Shown here: in pieces, positions 10,451-21,817 of the stretch
How the letters are laid out: the number at the start of each line of letters is the position of its first letter
How positions within the stretch are numbered: the first letter of the stretch is position 1
Source of the DNA: Begonia masoniana
Taxonomy: Eukaryota > Streptophyta > Magnoliopsida > Cucurbitales > Begoniaceae
Assembly (NCBI GenBank): GCA_022432975.1
Contig: CM039511.1
Span: forward strand, 48,246,902 to 48,310,901
Length of the DNA: 64,000 bases
Direction of reading: 5' to 3'
Made by a program: the position numbers and the translations under genes
The notes under the pieces: model-generated
What the model was told of the DNA's origin: nothing
What the model saw: the letters and a program-made list of their open reading frames with translations, nothing else
The model's database searches: none

Positions 10451-12496
10451 CATAAACCATATACTTTAGCAAAATCCAAATCATTCTCATACAGATCAAA
10501 TAAATGTGAGAACCCCATCATTTTAGCACTCAACGAATTCAATAGAGCGTACCTGCGAGAAAGTGCATCTGCCACAACATTCTCCTTGCCTTGTTTATAC
10601 TTTATTACATATGGAAACGTCTCTATAAACTGCATCCACCTTGCATGTCTTTTGTTTAATTTATTTTGACTTTTCAAATGCCGCAAGGATTGATGATCAG
10701 TGTGGATAATGAACTCCTTGGGCCATAAATAATGCTGCCATGTTTCCAAAGATCGAACCAATGCATATAACTCCTTATCGTAAGTTGGATAATTCAATGC
10801 AGCTCCACTTAACTTCTCACTAAAGTAAGCTATAGGACGCTTTTCTTGTATTAACACAGCTCCAATTCCAACACCTGAAGCATCACACTCAAGCTCAAAA
10901 GCAACAGAAAAGTTAGGCAACGTTAGAACTGGTGCAGTACACAATTTTTCTTTTACTAATTCAAAAGACTTACTTTGTTCTTCTCCCCAATAAAAATCAA
11001 CATTCTTTTTAATAACTTCAGTGAGGGGTGCAGCAATGATGCTGAAGTTCTTAACAAAACGCCTATAAAATGAAGCCAAACCATGAAAACTTCTTACCTC
11101 CTTGATTGACTTAGGTGTTGGCCAATCCATGATTGCCTTAATCTTTTCCTTGTCTACCTTTATACCATCAGCACTAATCACATAACCAAGGAAAACAACA
11201 CTATCCAAACAGAACACACACTTTTGAAGGTTAGCATACAATTTTTGTTCTCTAAGAACATCAAGTACACATTTAACATGTTTAGCATGCTCATCAACAG
11301 ATCGACTATAAATCAATATATCATCAAAATACACAACAACAAACTTCCCAATGAATGCTCTTAAAACATAATTCATTAAATGCATGAAAGTGCTAGGTGC
11401 ATTTGTTAAACCAAAAGGCATAACTAGCCATTCATACAAGCCAAACTTTGTTTTAAATGCTGTTTTCCATTCATCTCCTTCTCTCATCCTAATTTGATGA
11501 TATCCACTTTTAAGATCGATTTTACTAAAAATGTTTGCATCATGCAACTCATCTAACAAGTCATCTAAACGAGGTATGGGATAGCGATACTTTACCGTGA
11601 TGTTGTTTATAGCTCTGCAATCAACACACATTCGCCAACTCCCATCTTTTTTTGGAACTAGAAGAACTGGTACTGCACATGGGCTCATACTCTCTCGTAC
11701 GAATCCTTTAGTCATTAGCTCTTCCACTTGTCTCTGCAATTCTTTTGTCTCCTCTGGATTACTTCGATAAGCTGGACGATTAGGAATAACAGCTCCTGGA
11801 ATAAAATCTATATGGTGCTCGATACCCCTTACGGGTGGTAATCCAGCCGGCGTATCTTCAGGAAACACATCTTCATAATCCTGTAACAAAGAAACAAATA
11901 CACTAGGCAAGCAAGAAACATCAAAAGTTAGATAATTCTCCTTAGGCACTAAGAGTAAGATATGATGCCTTGCCAATAATGCTTTTCTTACTTCTCTCTC
12001 TTTCAAATATAGAATCACATCTTTTTTGTTCTTACTCCCTTCCTCACTCTTTTTCTTTTCATTTCTCAATCCATTCTGATTTTCTCTCACTTTTTCTCTC
12101 TGTTCTTCATTCTTATTTTCACTCATATTTTCTCTCTTATTTCCACTCCATTTTTCTCTCTCACATTGAAGACGTAGTTGATCTTCTAGAACTTGTCTGG
12201 GTGACAATGGAACAAGTGTGATAACTCTTCCTTCCTTTTCAAAAGTATATCGATTCTTGAATCCATCGTGGCTAACCTTTCGATCGTATTGCCACGGTCT
12301 TCCCAAAAGAATATGACCAGCCTGCATTGGAACTACATCACATAAAATCTCATCATGATACCTTCCAATGGAAAAGGAGATCAACACTTGTTTATTAACC
12401 TTCATTTCTCCACATTCACTTAACCATTGCAATCTGTAGGGTTTAGGGTGCTTGATCAATGGAAGCTTCAATTTCTCTACTAAAATCGTACTGGCC
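10390..12496 (-). pseudogene. Element B pol: protease remnant, RT and RNase H, no integrase
   Basis: One continuous minus-strand frame of about 700 codons. It starts inside the protease region ([13 protein letters not shown]); the upstream DGG-type active site is missing at the TRIM junction. A charged linker follows, then RT with [20 protein letters not shown] [15 protein letters not shown] and catalytic YFDD, then the FLGY and thumb region, then RNase H with acidic residues in ECDASG, KELYAL, HTDHQSL and VADALSR. After ALSRRYALL the frame loses homology, and the integrase HHCC, DDE core and C-terminus are absent. Deletion joins RNase H to the pol tail in the LTR. RT/RNase H look intact, which is unusual beside the stop-ridden C and D. 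The frame entering from the TRIM LTR begins with GTG; the first ATG is at 12405. Confidence 0.85.
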
Positions 12497-13211
12497 AACC
12501 CTAACTCCACCCAAAAGCGCACTTAAGGGGGGAGGTTTGACCCTGCCCTTATATCCTGTGCCAGGAGACACTCCATTTCCGATGTGGGACGTATCATCCC
12601 CACCCCATTGAGACCTGACCGCCTCGGTCGGCAATCTGTCGAACCTCAAGCGACACCGGAGAACAGAGATGGTGGCTCTGATACCAAATGATAAGGCACA
12701 GAACCCTAACTCCACCCAAAAGCGCACTTAAGGGGGGAGGTTTGACCCTGCCCTTATATCCTGTGCCAGGAGACACTCCATTTCCGATGTGGGACGTATC
12801 ATCCCCACCCCCTTGAGACCTGACCGCCTCGGTCGGCAATCTGTCGAACCTCAAGCGACACCGGAGAACAGAGATGGTGGCTCTGATACCAAATGATAAG
12901 GCACAGAACCCTAACTCCACCCAAAAGCGCACTTAAGGGGGGAGGTTTGACCCTGCCCTTATATCCTGTGCCAGGAGACACTCCATTTCCGATGTGGGAC
13001 GTATCATCCCCACCCCCTTGAGACCCGACCGCCTCGGTCGGCAATCTGTCGAACCTCAAGCGACACCAGAGAACAGAGATGGTGGCTCTGATACCAAATG
13101 ATAAGGCACAGAACCCTAACTCCACCCAAAAGCGCACTTAAGGGGGGAGGTTTGACCCTGCCCTTATATCCTGTGCCAGGAGACACTCCATTTCCGATGT
13201 GGGACGTATCA
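12497..13211 (-). mobile_element. TRIM cluster, four LTRs in tandem (right end, inverted)
   Basis: Minus-strand TRIM LTRs at 13099-13211, 12894-13006, 12689-12801 and a truncated one at 12497-12596 that lacks its last 13 bases. The 92-bp internal segments lie between them. The truncated LTR joins element B pol at a short GTTG microhomology (about 12493-12497). Sequence and the 205-bp period match the left cluster, in inverted orientation. The TATA-like box of the truncated LTR points into the B pol frame. Confidence 0.88.
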
Positions 13212-13216
13212 CGACT

Positions 13217-14709
13217 TGATTATAATTTGGGAAACATCAAGACGGAGACCTTCCCATTGAGAGTTGGGCAGAGATGAAAAGGGTGATGCGACGTCGATTT
13301 GTACCGCGTCATTACCGGCGTGATCTACACAACAAATTGCAAACTCTTCGGCAAGGGAGTCGAAGTGTAGATGAGTATTACAAGGATAGGGAGATGACGA
13401 TGATACGGGCCAACGTCAAAGAGGCTCGAGAAGATCAAGAGAGGATCACAAAAGAATTTCAAGTCATTAAGGACGAGAGGGAGAAAGAAAAATGTGAAAA
13501 GAAATTAGTTGAAAAAGAGGCCAAAATAGAAAAAGAAAGTGGAGAAAGAAAAATAGTTGAAAAGAACACAAATAGGGATGAAAAATCAAGGGAGCAAGAG
13601 AGAAAAATTGAGAGAAAAGAGATAAAACCCGAGGGAGAGAGGAAAGAAAAGTCAAGTGAGAAACAAATTGTATTGATGAACAAAAGTGAGGATAAGCCTA
13701 AGATGATTCTGCTTTTATATAAAGATGTTTATTTATCATCTAACGACTTACCTAGTTTTCTTCCCAGTGTTGTTTCTTTTCTTTTGCAGGAAAATAAATA
13801 TGAAATTTTCGGGGAGTTTCGAAGAGAAATTTCTCCGTTGAGGGAGATGAAGAAGCAAAAAGATCTCGTACTAAGTACGTCAGTTCCAAGTCAACCGGAA
13901 ACATCAAACAGGTTTAAGTGGTTGGTAAGGCCATATGATTTTTATATTGCACCTATTATATGTATAAGGTTGATAGAAAATATGCAAAATTATTTTATTG
14001 AAAAATTTGTCATTGATTACTTTGCACACAACTTGTTTTATGACAAAATTGTAGATATATATTTTGCGAGTTTCCAATCTGATTTTTGCGTTTTAAAGGA
14101 TTTTATTTCTATTCGATATTATTCACTGTTTGATATTATTGATGATTTTAATCTATTAAATCCGTTAAATTTATTAACTCCGTTTACTAATAAGTTTGTT
14201 CTTGTGCATGAAAGTAAAAAAGATGAATTTGCTAAGAAATTTCATTCAATGGTAAGACTTATTTTTGAACCCGGAGATTTGGTTTGGCTACGTCTACAAA
14301 AAGAAAGGTTTCCAAACAAACGGAATAACAAGCTACAACCTCGAGGAGATAAACCTTTCCAATTCCTAGAGCGCATCAACGACACCGCTTACAAGATCGA
14401 CCAACCGAGTGAATACGGTAATATAAGCACATGTTTTAATTTTACTAATTTGTTTTTATATGATGCAGGAGATTCGAGGACGAATCTTTTCGAAGGGGGA
14501 GGGAATGATGTGATCCAGGTTCAGACCCAGTCAAAGCTCAAGAATAAGGATCCAATTGAAGATATGGCTGAACCAATAACGAGAGCAAAGGCGAAGCGGA
14601 TAAAGGAGCAGATGAGCAATTTGGTCCATCAGATCCTACCTCAAGAAGGAACTTGCGTTTTGAACCAAGAACCAGAGCTTGTTCCCATAATCCAAGCTGT
14701 TTTGGGATG
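13217..14709 (+). pseudogene. Element A fused gag-pol remnant ORF (open from 13274, 478 codons)
   Basis: After the composite, the gag frame continues as YNLGNIK. A deletion with a frame change then joins it to IESWAEMKRVMRRRFVP (ATG of the long frame at 13274). The order is: gag middle (RRDLHNKLQTLRQGSRSVDE), a break within gag, a Lys/Glu-rich protease-RT linker (ILLLYKDVYL), a decayed RT piece (FKWLVRPYDFYIAPI, with YFAH where YFDD is expected), then the integrase C-terminal region (FEPGDLVWLRLQKERFP, PRGDKPFQFLERINDTAYKI). It runs into the 3' LTR with EPITRAKAKR and ends at 14709. Zinc knuckle, protease, RNase H and integrase core are gone. The 478-codon frame is still open, but no enzyme can be intact. 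Confidence 0.8.
14493..14505 (+). other. Element A polypurine tract
   Basis: AAGGGGGAGGGAA abuts the 3' LTR start. It is the expected plus-strand primer site of an LTR retrotransposon, and it lies inside the coding frame (GGGND). Confidence 0.85.
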
Positions 14710-15187
14710 ATGTTTATGTCATTGTCGTTTTATTTATTTAGTTAATTCGATTGTCGTTTTTAGGGTTTAAAAAGTACATGTCGTATTTGTCATTATTTTA
14801 GCAATTGTCATTATTTTTAATAAATAGTTAGAAAGACAGGATAGTAATTTTGTTCTTGAAACCCTAGCATGAAGGGGTGTTTCATGCCTATAAATTCATT
14901 CTTAGTTGAACAAAAAAGGGGATTCAGGTTTAATCTAATTGTGAGAGAATTTCTCTTAGTTTCTTGAAGAAACTCCTAACTTATCAAGGTTCTCCTTGTG
15001 GCGTTCAAAATCTGACTTATCAAACGAACAGGCATATTCGTTTGTGGCGTCTTCCTTATTCCAAGGTTCAGATCTGTATAGATTTCGGGTCAAGGATTTC
15101 CTCTTCGAACTTGTAGATTCTGGGTTAGCGACGACGCCAATATTTTGATCGTGGGTCACCGTCACATCGTTGGCGTGGTTCGCATCA
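14506..15187 (+). repeat. Element A 3' LTR (682 bp)
   Basis: Pairs with 4731-5412 and has the same length. TATA box at 14888-14895. The element's ORF enters at the LTR start (codons N-D-V over the TGATGT terminus) and stops at 14709. Followed by target duplication CCAAC. Confidence 0.93.
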
Positions 15188-17750
15188 CCAACAACCTTCT
15201 TGGACGCGAAACTAAGACTTAGTAATGCGCTTGATGAAGCATTTGAAACTTCACTTCAATCGATTTGTTCCAAAAGAGTTGAACGTATCAAGCAAATGAG
15301 GTTGAGTATTACATGACTTGTGGTTAGAACCTGAGTTATCCATTTCACTTTCAAAGTTTTAACTTGAAGTGATGAGAACGACGTGTATTGAGGACCCAAC
15401 AACCTTCTTGGACGCGAAACTAAGACTTAGTAATGCGCTTGATTAAGCATTAGAAACTTCACTTCAATCGATTTGTTCCAAAAGAGTTGAACGTATCAAG
15501 CAAATGAGGTTGAGTATTACATGACTTGTGGTTAGAACCTAAGTTATCCATTTCACTTTCAAGGTTTTAACTTGAAGTAATGAGAACGACGTGTATTGAG
15601 GACCCAACAACCTTCTTGGACGCGAAACTAAGACTTGGTAATGCGCTTGATGAAGCATTAGAAACTTAGCTTCAATCGATTTGTTCCAAAAGAGTTGAAC
15701 GTATCAAGCAAATGAGGTTGAGTGTTACATGACTTGTGGTTAGAATCTAAGTTATTGATTTCACTTTCATGGTTTTAACTTGAATTGATGAGAACGACGT
15801 TTATTGAGGACCCAACAACCTTCATGGACGCGAAACTAAGACTTAGTAATGCGCTTGATGAAGCATTAGAAACTTCATTTCAATCGATTTGTTCCAAAAG
15901 AGTTGAATGTATCAAGCAAATGAGGTTGAGTGCTACATGACTTGTGGTTAGAACCTAAGTTATCCAATTCACATTCAAGGTTTTAACTTGAAGTGATGAG
16001 AACGACGTGTATTGAGGACCCAACAACCTTCTTGGATGCGAAACTAAGACTTAGTAATGCGCTTGATGAAGCATTAGAAACTTCACTTCAATCGATTTGT
16101 TCCAAAAGAGTTGAACGTATCAAGCAAATGAGGTTGAGTGTTAAATGACTTGTGGTTAGAAACTAAGTTATCCAATTCACATTCAAGATTTTAACTTGAA
16201 GTGATGAGAACGACGTGTATTGAGGACCCAAAAACCTTCTTGGACGCGAAACTAAGACTTAGTAATGCGCTTGATGAAGCATTAGAAACTTCACTTCAAT
16301 CGTTTTGTTCGAAAATAGTTGAACGTAACAAGCAAATGAGGTTGACTGTTACATGACCTGTGGTTAGAATCTAAGTTATCCATTTCACTTTCAAGGTTTT
16401 AACTTGAAGTGATTAGAACGACGTGTATTGAGGACCCAACAACCTTCATGGACTCGAAACTAAGACTCAGTAATGCGCTTGATGACGCATTAGAAACTTC
16501 ACTTCAATCGATTTTGTCCAAAAGAGTTGAACGTATCAAGCAAATGAGGTTGAGTGTTACATGACTTGTGGTTAGAACCTAAGTTATCCATTTCACATTC
16601 AAGGTTTCAACTTGAAGTGATGAGAACGACGTGTATTGAGGACCCAACAACCTTCTTGGACGCGAAACTAAGACTTAGTAATGCGCTTGATGAAGCATTA
16701 GAAACTTCACTTCAATCGATTTGTTCCAAAAGAGTTGAACGTATCAAGCAAATGAGGTTGAGTGTTAAATGACTTGTGGTTAGAAACTAAGTTATCCAAT
16801 TCACATTCAAGATTTTAACTTGAAGTGATGAGAACGACGTGTATTGAGGACCCAAAAACCTTCTTGGACGCGAAACTAAGACTTAGTAATGCGCTTGATG
16901 AAGCATTAGAAACTTCACTTCAATCGTTTTGTTCCAAAATAGTTGAACGTAACAAGCAAATGAGGTTGACTGTTACATGACCTGTGGTTAGAATCTAAGT
17001 TATCCATTTCACTTTCAAGGTTTTAACTTGAAGTGATTAGAACGACGTGTATTCAGGACCCAACAACCTTCATGGACTCGAAACTAAGACTCAGTAATGC
17101 GCTTGATGACGCATTAGAAACTTCACTTCAATCGATTTTGTCCAAAAGAGTTGAACGTATCAAGCAAATGAGGTTGAGTGTTACATGACTTGTGGTTAGA
17201 ACCTAAGTTATCCATTTCACATTCAAGGTTTCAACTTGAAGTGATGAGAACGACGTGTATTGAGGACCCAACAACCTTCTTGGACGCGAAACTAAAACTT
17301 AGTAATGCGCTTGATGAAGCATTAGAAACTTCACTTAAGTCGAGTTGTTCCAAAAGAGTTGAACGTATCAAGCAAATGAGGTTGAGTGTTACATGACTTG
17401 TGGTTAGAACCTAAGTTATCCATTTCACATTCAAGGTTTTAACTTGAAGTGATGAGAACGACGTGTATTGAGGACCCAACAACCTTCTTGGACGCGAAAC
17501 TAAGACTTAGTAATGCGCTTGATGAAGCATTAGAAACTTCAATTCAATCGATTTGTTCCAAAAGAGTTAAACGTAGCAAGCAAATGAGGTTGAGTGTTAC
17601 ATGACTTGTGGTTAGAACCTAAGTTCATTTCACATTCAAGGTTTTAACTTGAAGTGATGAGAACGACGTGTATTGAGGACCCAACAACCTTCTTGGACGC
17701 GAAATTAAAACTTAGTAATGCGCTTGATGAAGCATTAGAAACTTCACCTC
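15188..17750 (+). repeat. 208-bp satellite array between A and C
   Basis: About 12.3 plus-oriented monomers. The first bases (CCAACAACC) continue the monomer cut at 4730. Most copies carry TTCTTGGACGCG where the left array usually has TTCATGGACGCG. The last monomer has a 3-bp deletion (AAGTTCATTTC, near 17624) and CTAAAACTT, both also found just before element D. Confidence 0.95.
16135..17390 (+). repeat. Trimeric higher-order repeat (624 bp), two copies
   Basis: Three monomers repeat as a 624-bp unit. Private variants recur at this offset: GAGTGTTAAATGAC (16136 and 16760), GGTTGACTGTTACATGACC (16339 and 16963), GGACTCGAAACTAAGACTCAG, GATGACGCATTAG and ATTTTGTCC. Copies are almost identical, so the duplication is recent. 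Confidence 0.88.
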
Positions 17751-18487
17751 TGATGCAAACCTCAACAAACTTGTTGTGAGACCCAACGTCAATAGATGGA
17801 ATCAACTTCAAGATCGCCCAATAGTAGTTTCAAAGTTGAGGACTAAAGACCCCGTAGTTATATGACAACCAAAAACCAATAGTATCAAGAAAGGAATATT
17901 GACCCCGTTGCTATGGAAGAGCAAGAAACTAATATTATAAGGGTTGGAAATCAAGTGGTTGCACTTGAAATTTCCGCAAGTTCTACAGAAGAACAGTTTG
18001 GAGGAAATTCTCACAAGATAAACCTCATTCTAGTGTGTCTTACAATAAAGAACTCCCAAGTATTTATAGGCTTACAAGAATAGTCTAGAATAGGCATTAA
18101 ATAGCCTTGAAAACATGAGAAAGAACATTGCTCTACTAATATGGTCTAGGTTCAGCCTTCTTTGGAAACCATCAAAACACCCTTTGGCCTTCTCTATGCC
18201 AATATTAAATGCCTAGTGGATGTGACTTCGAAATTCCACTTTCTAGAGTCGTCTTTGCTGAATTTGTGATCATTTGGGCCTAGTCAAACTCCATTTGTAT
18301 TTGTAACACACTAACAACTTTAAAGCCCATTTCTTCCAGTGGTCTTGGTTCTTGAAAGAAGTTATTTTGGACTTCTTCTTGAAGCTTCTTGGCCCGAGCT
18401 CTAGTGATAGGTCCATTTGGTATTTTCAATTCCATTAAGTATTCTTCTTGGCCCAATTCTTCTTCAATGCCATCCTTGCCCACATCA
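17751..18487 (-). repeat. Element C 3' LTR (737 bp)
   Basis: The element's own 3' end. The pol frame enters at N-D-V over the LTR terminus, runs through a [14 protein letters not shown] motif and stops at 18280. TATA box (CTATAAATA on the minus strand) at 18061-18069. Confidence 0.93.
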
Positions 18488-21400
18488 TTCTCCCTCTCTT
18501 GAAAAGGATTCGTCCTCGAATCTGAACCTACATAGAAAGGAGAGAGGTCAGTTACATTAAAAGTAGCACTCACTTGATAATCAGCTAGTAGATCAATGAT
18601 ATAAGCATTATCATTAATCTTTTCCAAAACTTTGAATGATCCATCTCCACGAGGATTGAGTTTACACTTTCTTTGTTGGGGAAAACGTTCTTTACGAAAA
18701 TGAACCCAAACCAAATCTCCTTGTTGAAAAGTGATGTGCTTTCTTCCTTTTTTTGCATGGGCAGCAGCTTGCTCTTTCCGTTTGATGATATGCTGACGTG
18801 CGTCTTCATGAAGTTTCTTTACCAATTCTGCCTTCTTCTTCCCATCTAGGCTAATGGTCTCATTAATAGGCAATGGAAGTAAATCTAATGGAGTTAACGA
18901 ATTAAAACCATAAACAATTTCAAAAGGAGAATAAGAAGTAGAAGAATGCATTGTTCTATTGTAAGCAAACTCAATAAAAGGAATACAATCTTCCCATGAT
19001 TTTAAATGTTTCTTTATTACTGCTCGTAAAAGAGTTCCAAGGGTCCTGTTTACTACCTCGGTTTGTCCATCGGTTTGTGGGTGACAAGTAGTAGAAAATA
19101 GCAAAGTTGTCCTTAACTTACCCCACAGAACTCGCCAAAAATGGCTAAGAAACTTACCGTCTTGATCACTCACTATTGTTTTTGGAACACCATGAAGACG
19201 AACTACTTCTTTAAAGAATAACTGAGCTATATGAGTGGCATCATCTGTTTTATTACATGGGATAAAATGTTCCATCTTTGAAAATCTATCCACCACAACA
19301 AAAATTGAATCTTTCCCATTCTTAGTTCTTGGTAACCCTAACACAAAATCCATAGAAACATCAATCCAAGGATGACAAGGAACAGGTAAAGCCTGGTACA
19401 ATCCATAAGGTTTTACTCTAGATTTGGCTTTTCTACAAGTTATGCATCTATTGTAAATCCTCTCTACATCCCTCTTCATATGTGGCCAAAAGAAATGTTC
19501 TTTCAAAATTTCTAAGGTCTTAAGAATCCCAAAATGTCCCATAAGACCCCCCCCCCCCCCCCCAATGTGACTCTCGAACAAGCAATTCACGCAAAGAACA
19601 TTGTGGAATGCAAAGTCTATTTTCTCGAAACAAATATCCTTCTTGTTTGTAAAATTTTTCAAAAGGCTTTGTTTCTGTGGCTTCAAACCAAGATGAAAAA
19701 TCAGGATCTTTTGGATATAATTTTTTGATGTGCTCAAAACCCAAAATTTTAGTGGAAAGGGTAGAAAGAAGAACATACCTTCGAGATAAAGCATCAGCTA
19801 CAATATTGTCTTTACCTTGTTTGTATTGGATGGTATATGGAAACATTTCAATAAATTCAATCCAGCGAGCATGTCGTCGATTCAACTTACCTTGACCTTT
19901 TAAGTGCTTCAATGATTTATGGTCGGTATGAATGACAAATTCCTTGGACCACAAGTAATGTTGCCAAGTTTCCAGAGCTCTCACCAATGCATAAAGTTCT
20001 TTGTCATAGGTGGAGTAATTCAAAGCAGCTCCATTAAGTTTCTCACTGAAATAGGCAATGGGTCTCTTGCATGAGTACGGCACCTATACCAATACCAGAA
20101 GCATCACATTCGATTTCAAAGGTTTTGGAAAAATCTGGTAAGAGAAGTAAAGGAGCAGTACTTAACTTTTCTTTTAAGGTGTTGAAAGCCTTTTCTTGTG
20201 AATCACCCCATTTGAACCCAACACTTTTCTTGATAATTTCCCTCAATGGAGCAGCAATGGTGCTGAAGTTTGGAACAAACCTTCAATAGAATCCAGCCAA
20301 ACCATGGAAACTTCTAACTTCAATGATGTTAGTGGGCGTGGGCCAATCTTTGATAGCCTTAACTTTCTCTTCATCTACTTCTAAACCTTTGGAACTTACA
20401 ACAAAACCAAGAAACTCAACCTTGTCTTTGCAAAAGCTGCACTTTTTAAAGTTAGCAAACAATTTTTCATGTTTCAAAACATTAAGCACACATCTCAGGT
20501 GTTCAATATGTTCATTCAAGTGTTTGCTGTAAACTAGAATATCATCAAAATAAATAACAACAAATTTTCTAATGTAAGCACGCAAAACATGATTCATTAA
20601 ACGCATAAAAGTACTTGGTGCGTTAGTCAACCCGAAAGGCATTACTAGCCACTCATACAAACCATGTTTTGTTTTGAAAGCAGTTTTCCATTCATCACCT
20701 TCTTGCATACGAATTTGATGATAACCACTTTTTAAATCAATCTTTGAAAAGATAATGGAACCATGCAATTCATCTAACATGTCATCTAATCGAGGGATGG
20801 GATGTCGATACTTTACCGTGATTTTATTGATTGCTCGGCAATCAACGACATTCTCCAAGTTCCATCTTTCTTGGGAACCAACAAGACAGGAACCGCACAT
20901 GGACTCATGCTTTCTCGAACATGTCCTTTGGCTAGCAGCTCTTCAACTTGCCTTTGAAGTTCCTTTGTTTCTTCTGGATTACTTTGATAGGCGGGTCGAT
21001 TAGGAATGGTAGCTCCTGGAATGAAATCAATTTGATGCTCAATGCCTCTTATTGGTGGCAATCCTGGTGGCGTTTCCTCAAGAAAGACATCTTCAAAATC
21101 CTGCAAAAGAGCAACTGCTACAGTATGCAAAGGATTGTCAAGATTAGTTGTTAAGAAATAAGCCTCTTTGTACAAGATCAACATCATTGTTTTTTCTGAT
21201 CTGAATGCACTCGTAATCTCTCTCTCTTTTGCAAGGAAATTCACTGCCCTTTTGTCTTCTTCAAGTGGGACCTGACTCTTTTCACTCTTCTTCTCACATT
21301 TTCTCTCTTCTCTCTCACTTTCTTTTGAACTCTCATGCTCATTCTCACATTGTTTTGTATTAGCTGTGACAGATTTTTTAATTTGGCATTGCTCTTCGAA

Positions 21401-21817
21401 AACTTGATGGGGTGGTAGCGGAGCTAGAGTAATACTTCGTCCATCCTTGGTAAAGCTGTACCGATTCTTGTATCCATCATGGGTGGTGCGTCTGTCAAAT
21501 TGCCATAGTCTTCCAAGCAATATATGACTTCCTTGCATAGGAACAACATCACAAAGAACTTCATCTGAATATTTGCCAATTGAAAATGAGACAAGAACCT
21601 GTTTTGTTACCTTCATTTCTCCACTTTCATTGAGACATTGGAGATTATATGGTCGAGGGTGTTTTAGAGTCTTTAATCCAAGATTATCCACCATCATCTT
21701 ACTTGCAACATTCACACAACTTCCTCCATCTATGATTAAACCACAAACCTTTTCTTTAACATGGCAACGCGTATAGAAAATGTTTTCATGTTGTTGACGG
21801 TCATCATCTTCTATAGT
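18280..21817 (-). pseudogene. Element C pol (protease, RT, RNase H, integrase), broken
   Basis: In order: protease (LIIDGGSCVNVAS active-site region, about 21680-21750), a charged Glu/Lys linker, RT ([30 protein letters not shown]), RNase H (ECDASG, KELYAL, HTDHKSL, VADALSR), and integrase with HHCC zinc region (H..H then CITCRKAK), DDE residues ([22 protein letters not shown]) and C-terminal [12 protein letters not shown]. It ends in the LTR-encoded TRARAK motif. Lesions: TAA at 21818 before protease, one-base loss in the [11 protein letters not shown] segment near 20846, TGA at 20283-20285 in FYRRFVP, a 5-bp deletion near 20069, and an expanded C17 tract at 19547-19563 with an extra base that shifts the integrase frame. 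Confidence 0.92.
18488..18500 (-). other. Element C polypurine tract
   Basis: Reads AAGAGAGGGAGAA on the element strand, directly against the 3' LTR start. Confidence 0.85.

Larger units (their letters stand above)
7077..13211. mobile_element. TRIM-bounded composite carrying permuted gypsy element B
   Basis: A 6135-bp insertion in A's gag with a perfect 5-bp target duplication CGACT (7072-7076 and 13212-13216). The left end is three TRIM LTRs read on the plus strand. The right end is four TRIM LTRs read on the minus strand. Both outer termini are therefore the same LTR end (TGATACGTCC), so the composite has long inverted termini instead of direct LTRs. Between them, on the minus strand, come pol, LTR, primer site, leader and gag of element B, so pol precedes gag. 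The target duplication indicates that the unit integrated as one molecule. How a molecule with two U3 ends formed is inference. Confidence 0.8.
4731..15187 (+). mobile_element. Element A: non-autonomous Ty3/gypsy LTR retrotransposon
   Basis: A complete insertion in satellite. It is bounded by two 682-bp LTRs that start TGATGTGATCC and end GTTCGCATCA, and flanked by the 5-bp target duplication CCAAC (4726-4730 and 15188-15192). The order is LTR, primer site, long leader, gag start, a nested 6.1-kb insertion, the rest of a fused ORF, polypurine tract, LTR. Without the nested insert and one target copy the element is about 4.3 kb. The LTRs differ at only about seven or eight positions by eye, roughly 99% identity, so the insertion is young. 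Protease, most of RT, RNase H and the integrase core are missing, so any transposition needed proteins from a relative. Confidence 0.93.

Noticed and set aside
16554..17396. Repeated 72-codon ORFs starting MLHDLWLEPK in the satellite, seen many times in the window
   Set aside because: They are read-through of one 208-bp monomer. The frame changes each monomer, copies are broken at random, and there is no start context or codon conservation beyond the DNA repeat.
18585..18809. Second-frame ORFs overlapping integrase in C and D (also 27708-27932, 22525-22725, 31512-31712)
   Set aside because: They are shadows in other frames of the gag and pol sequences, which carry the recognisable motifs.
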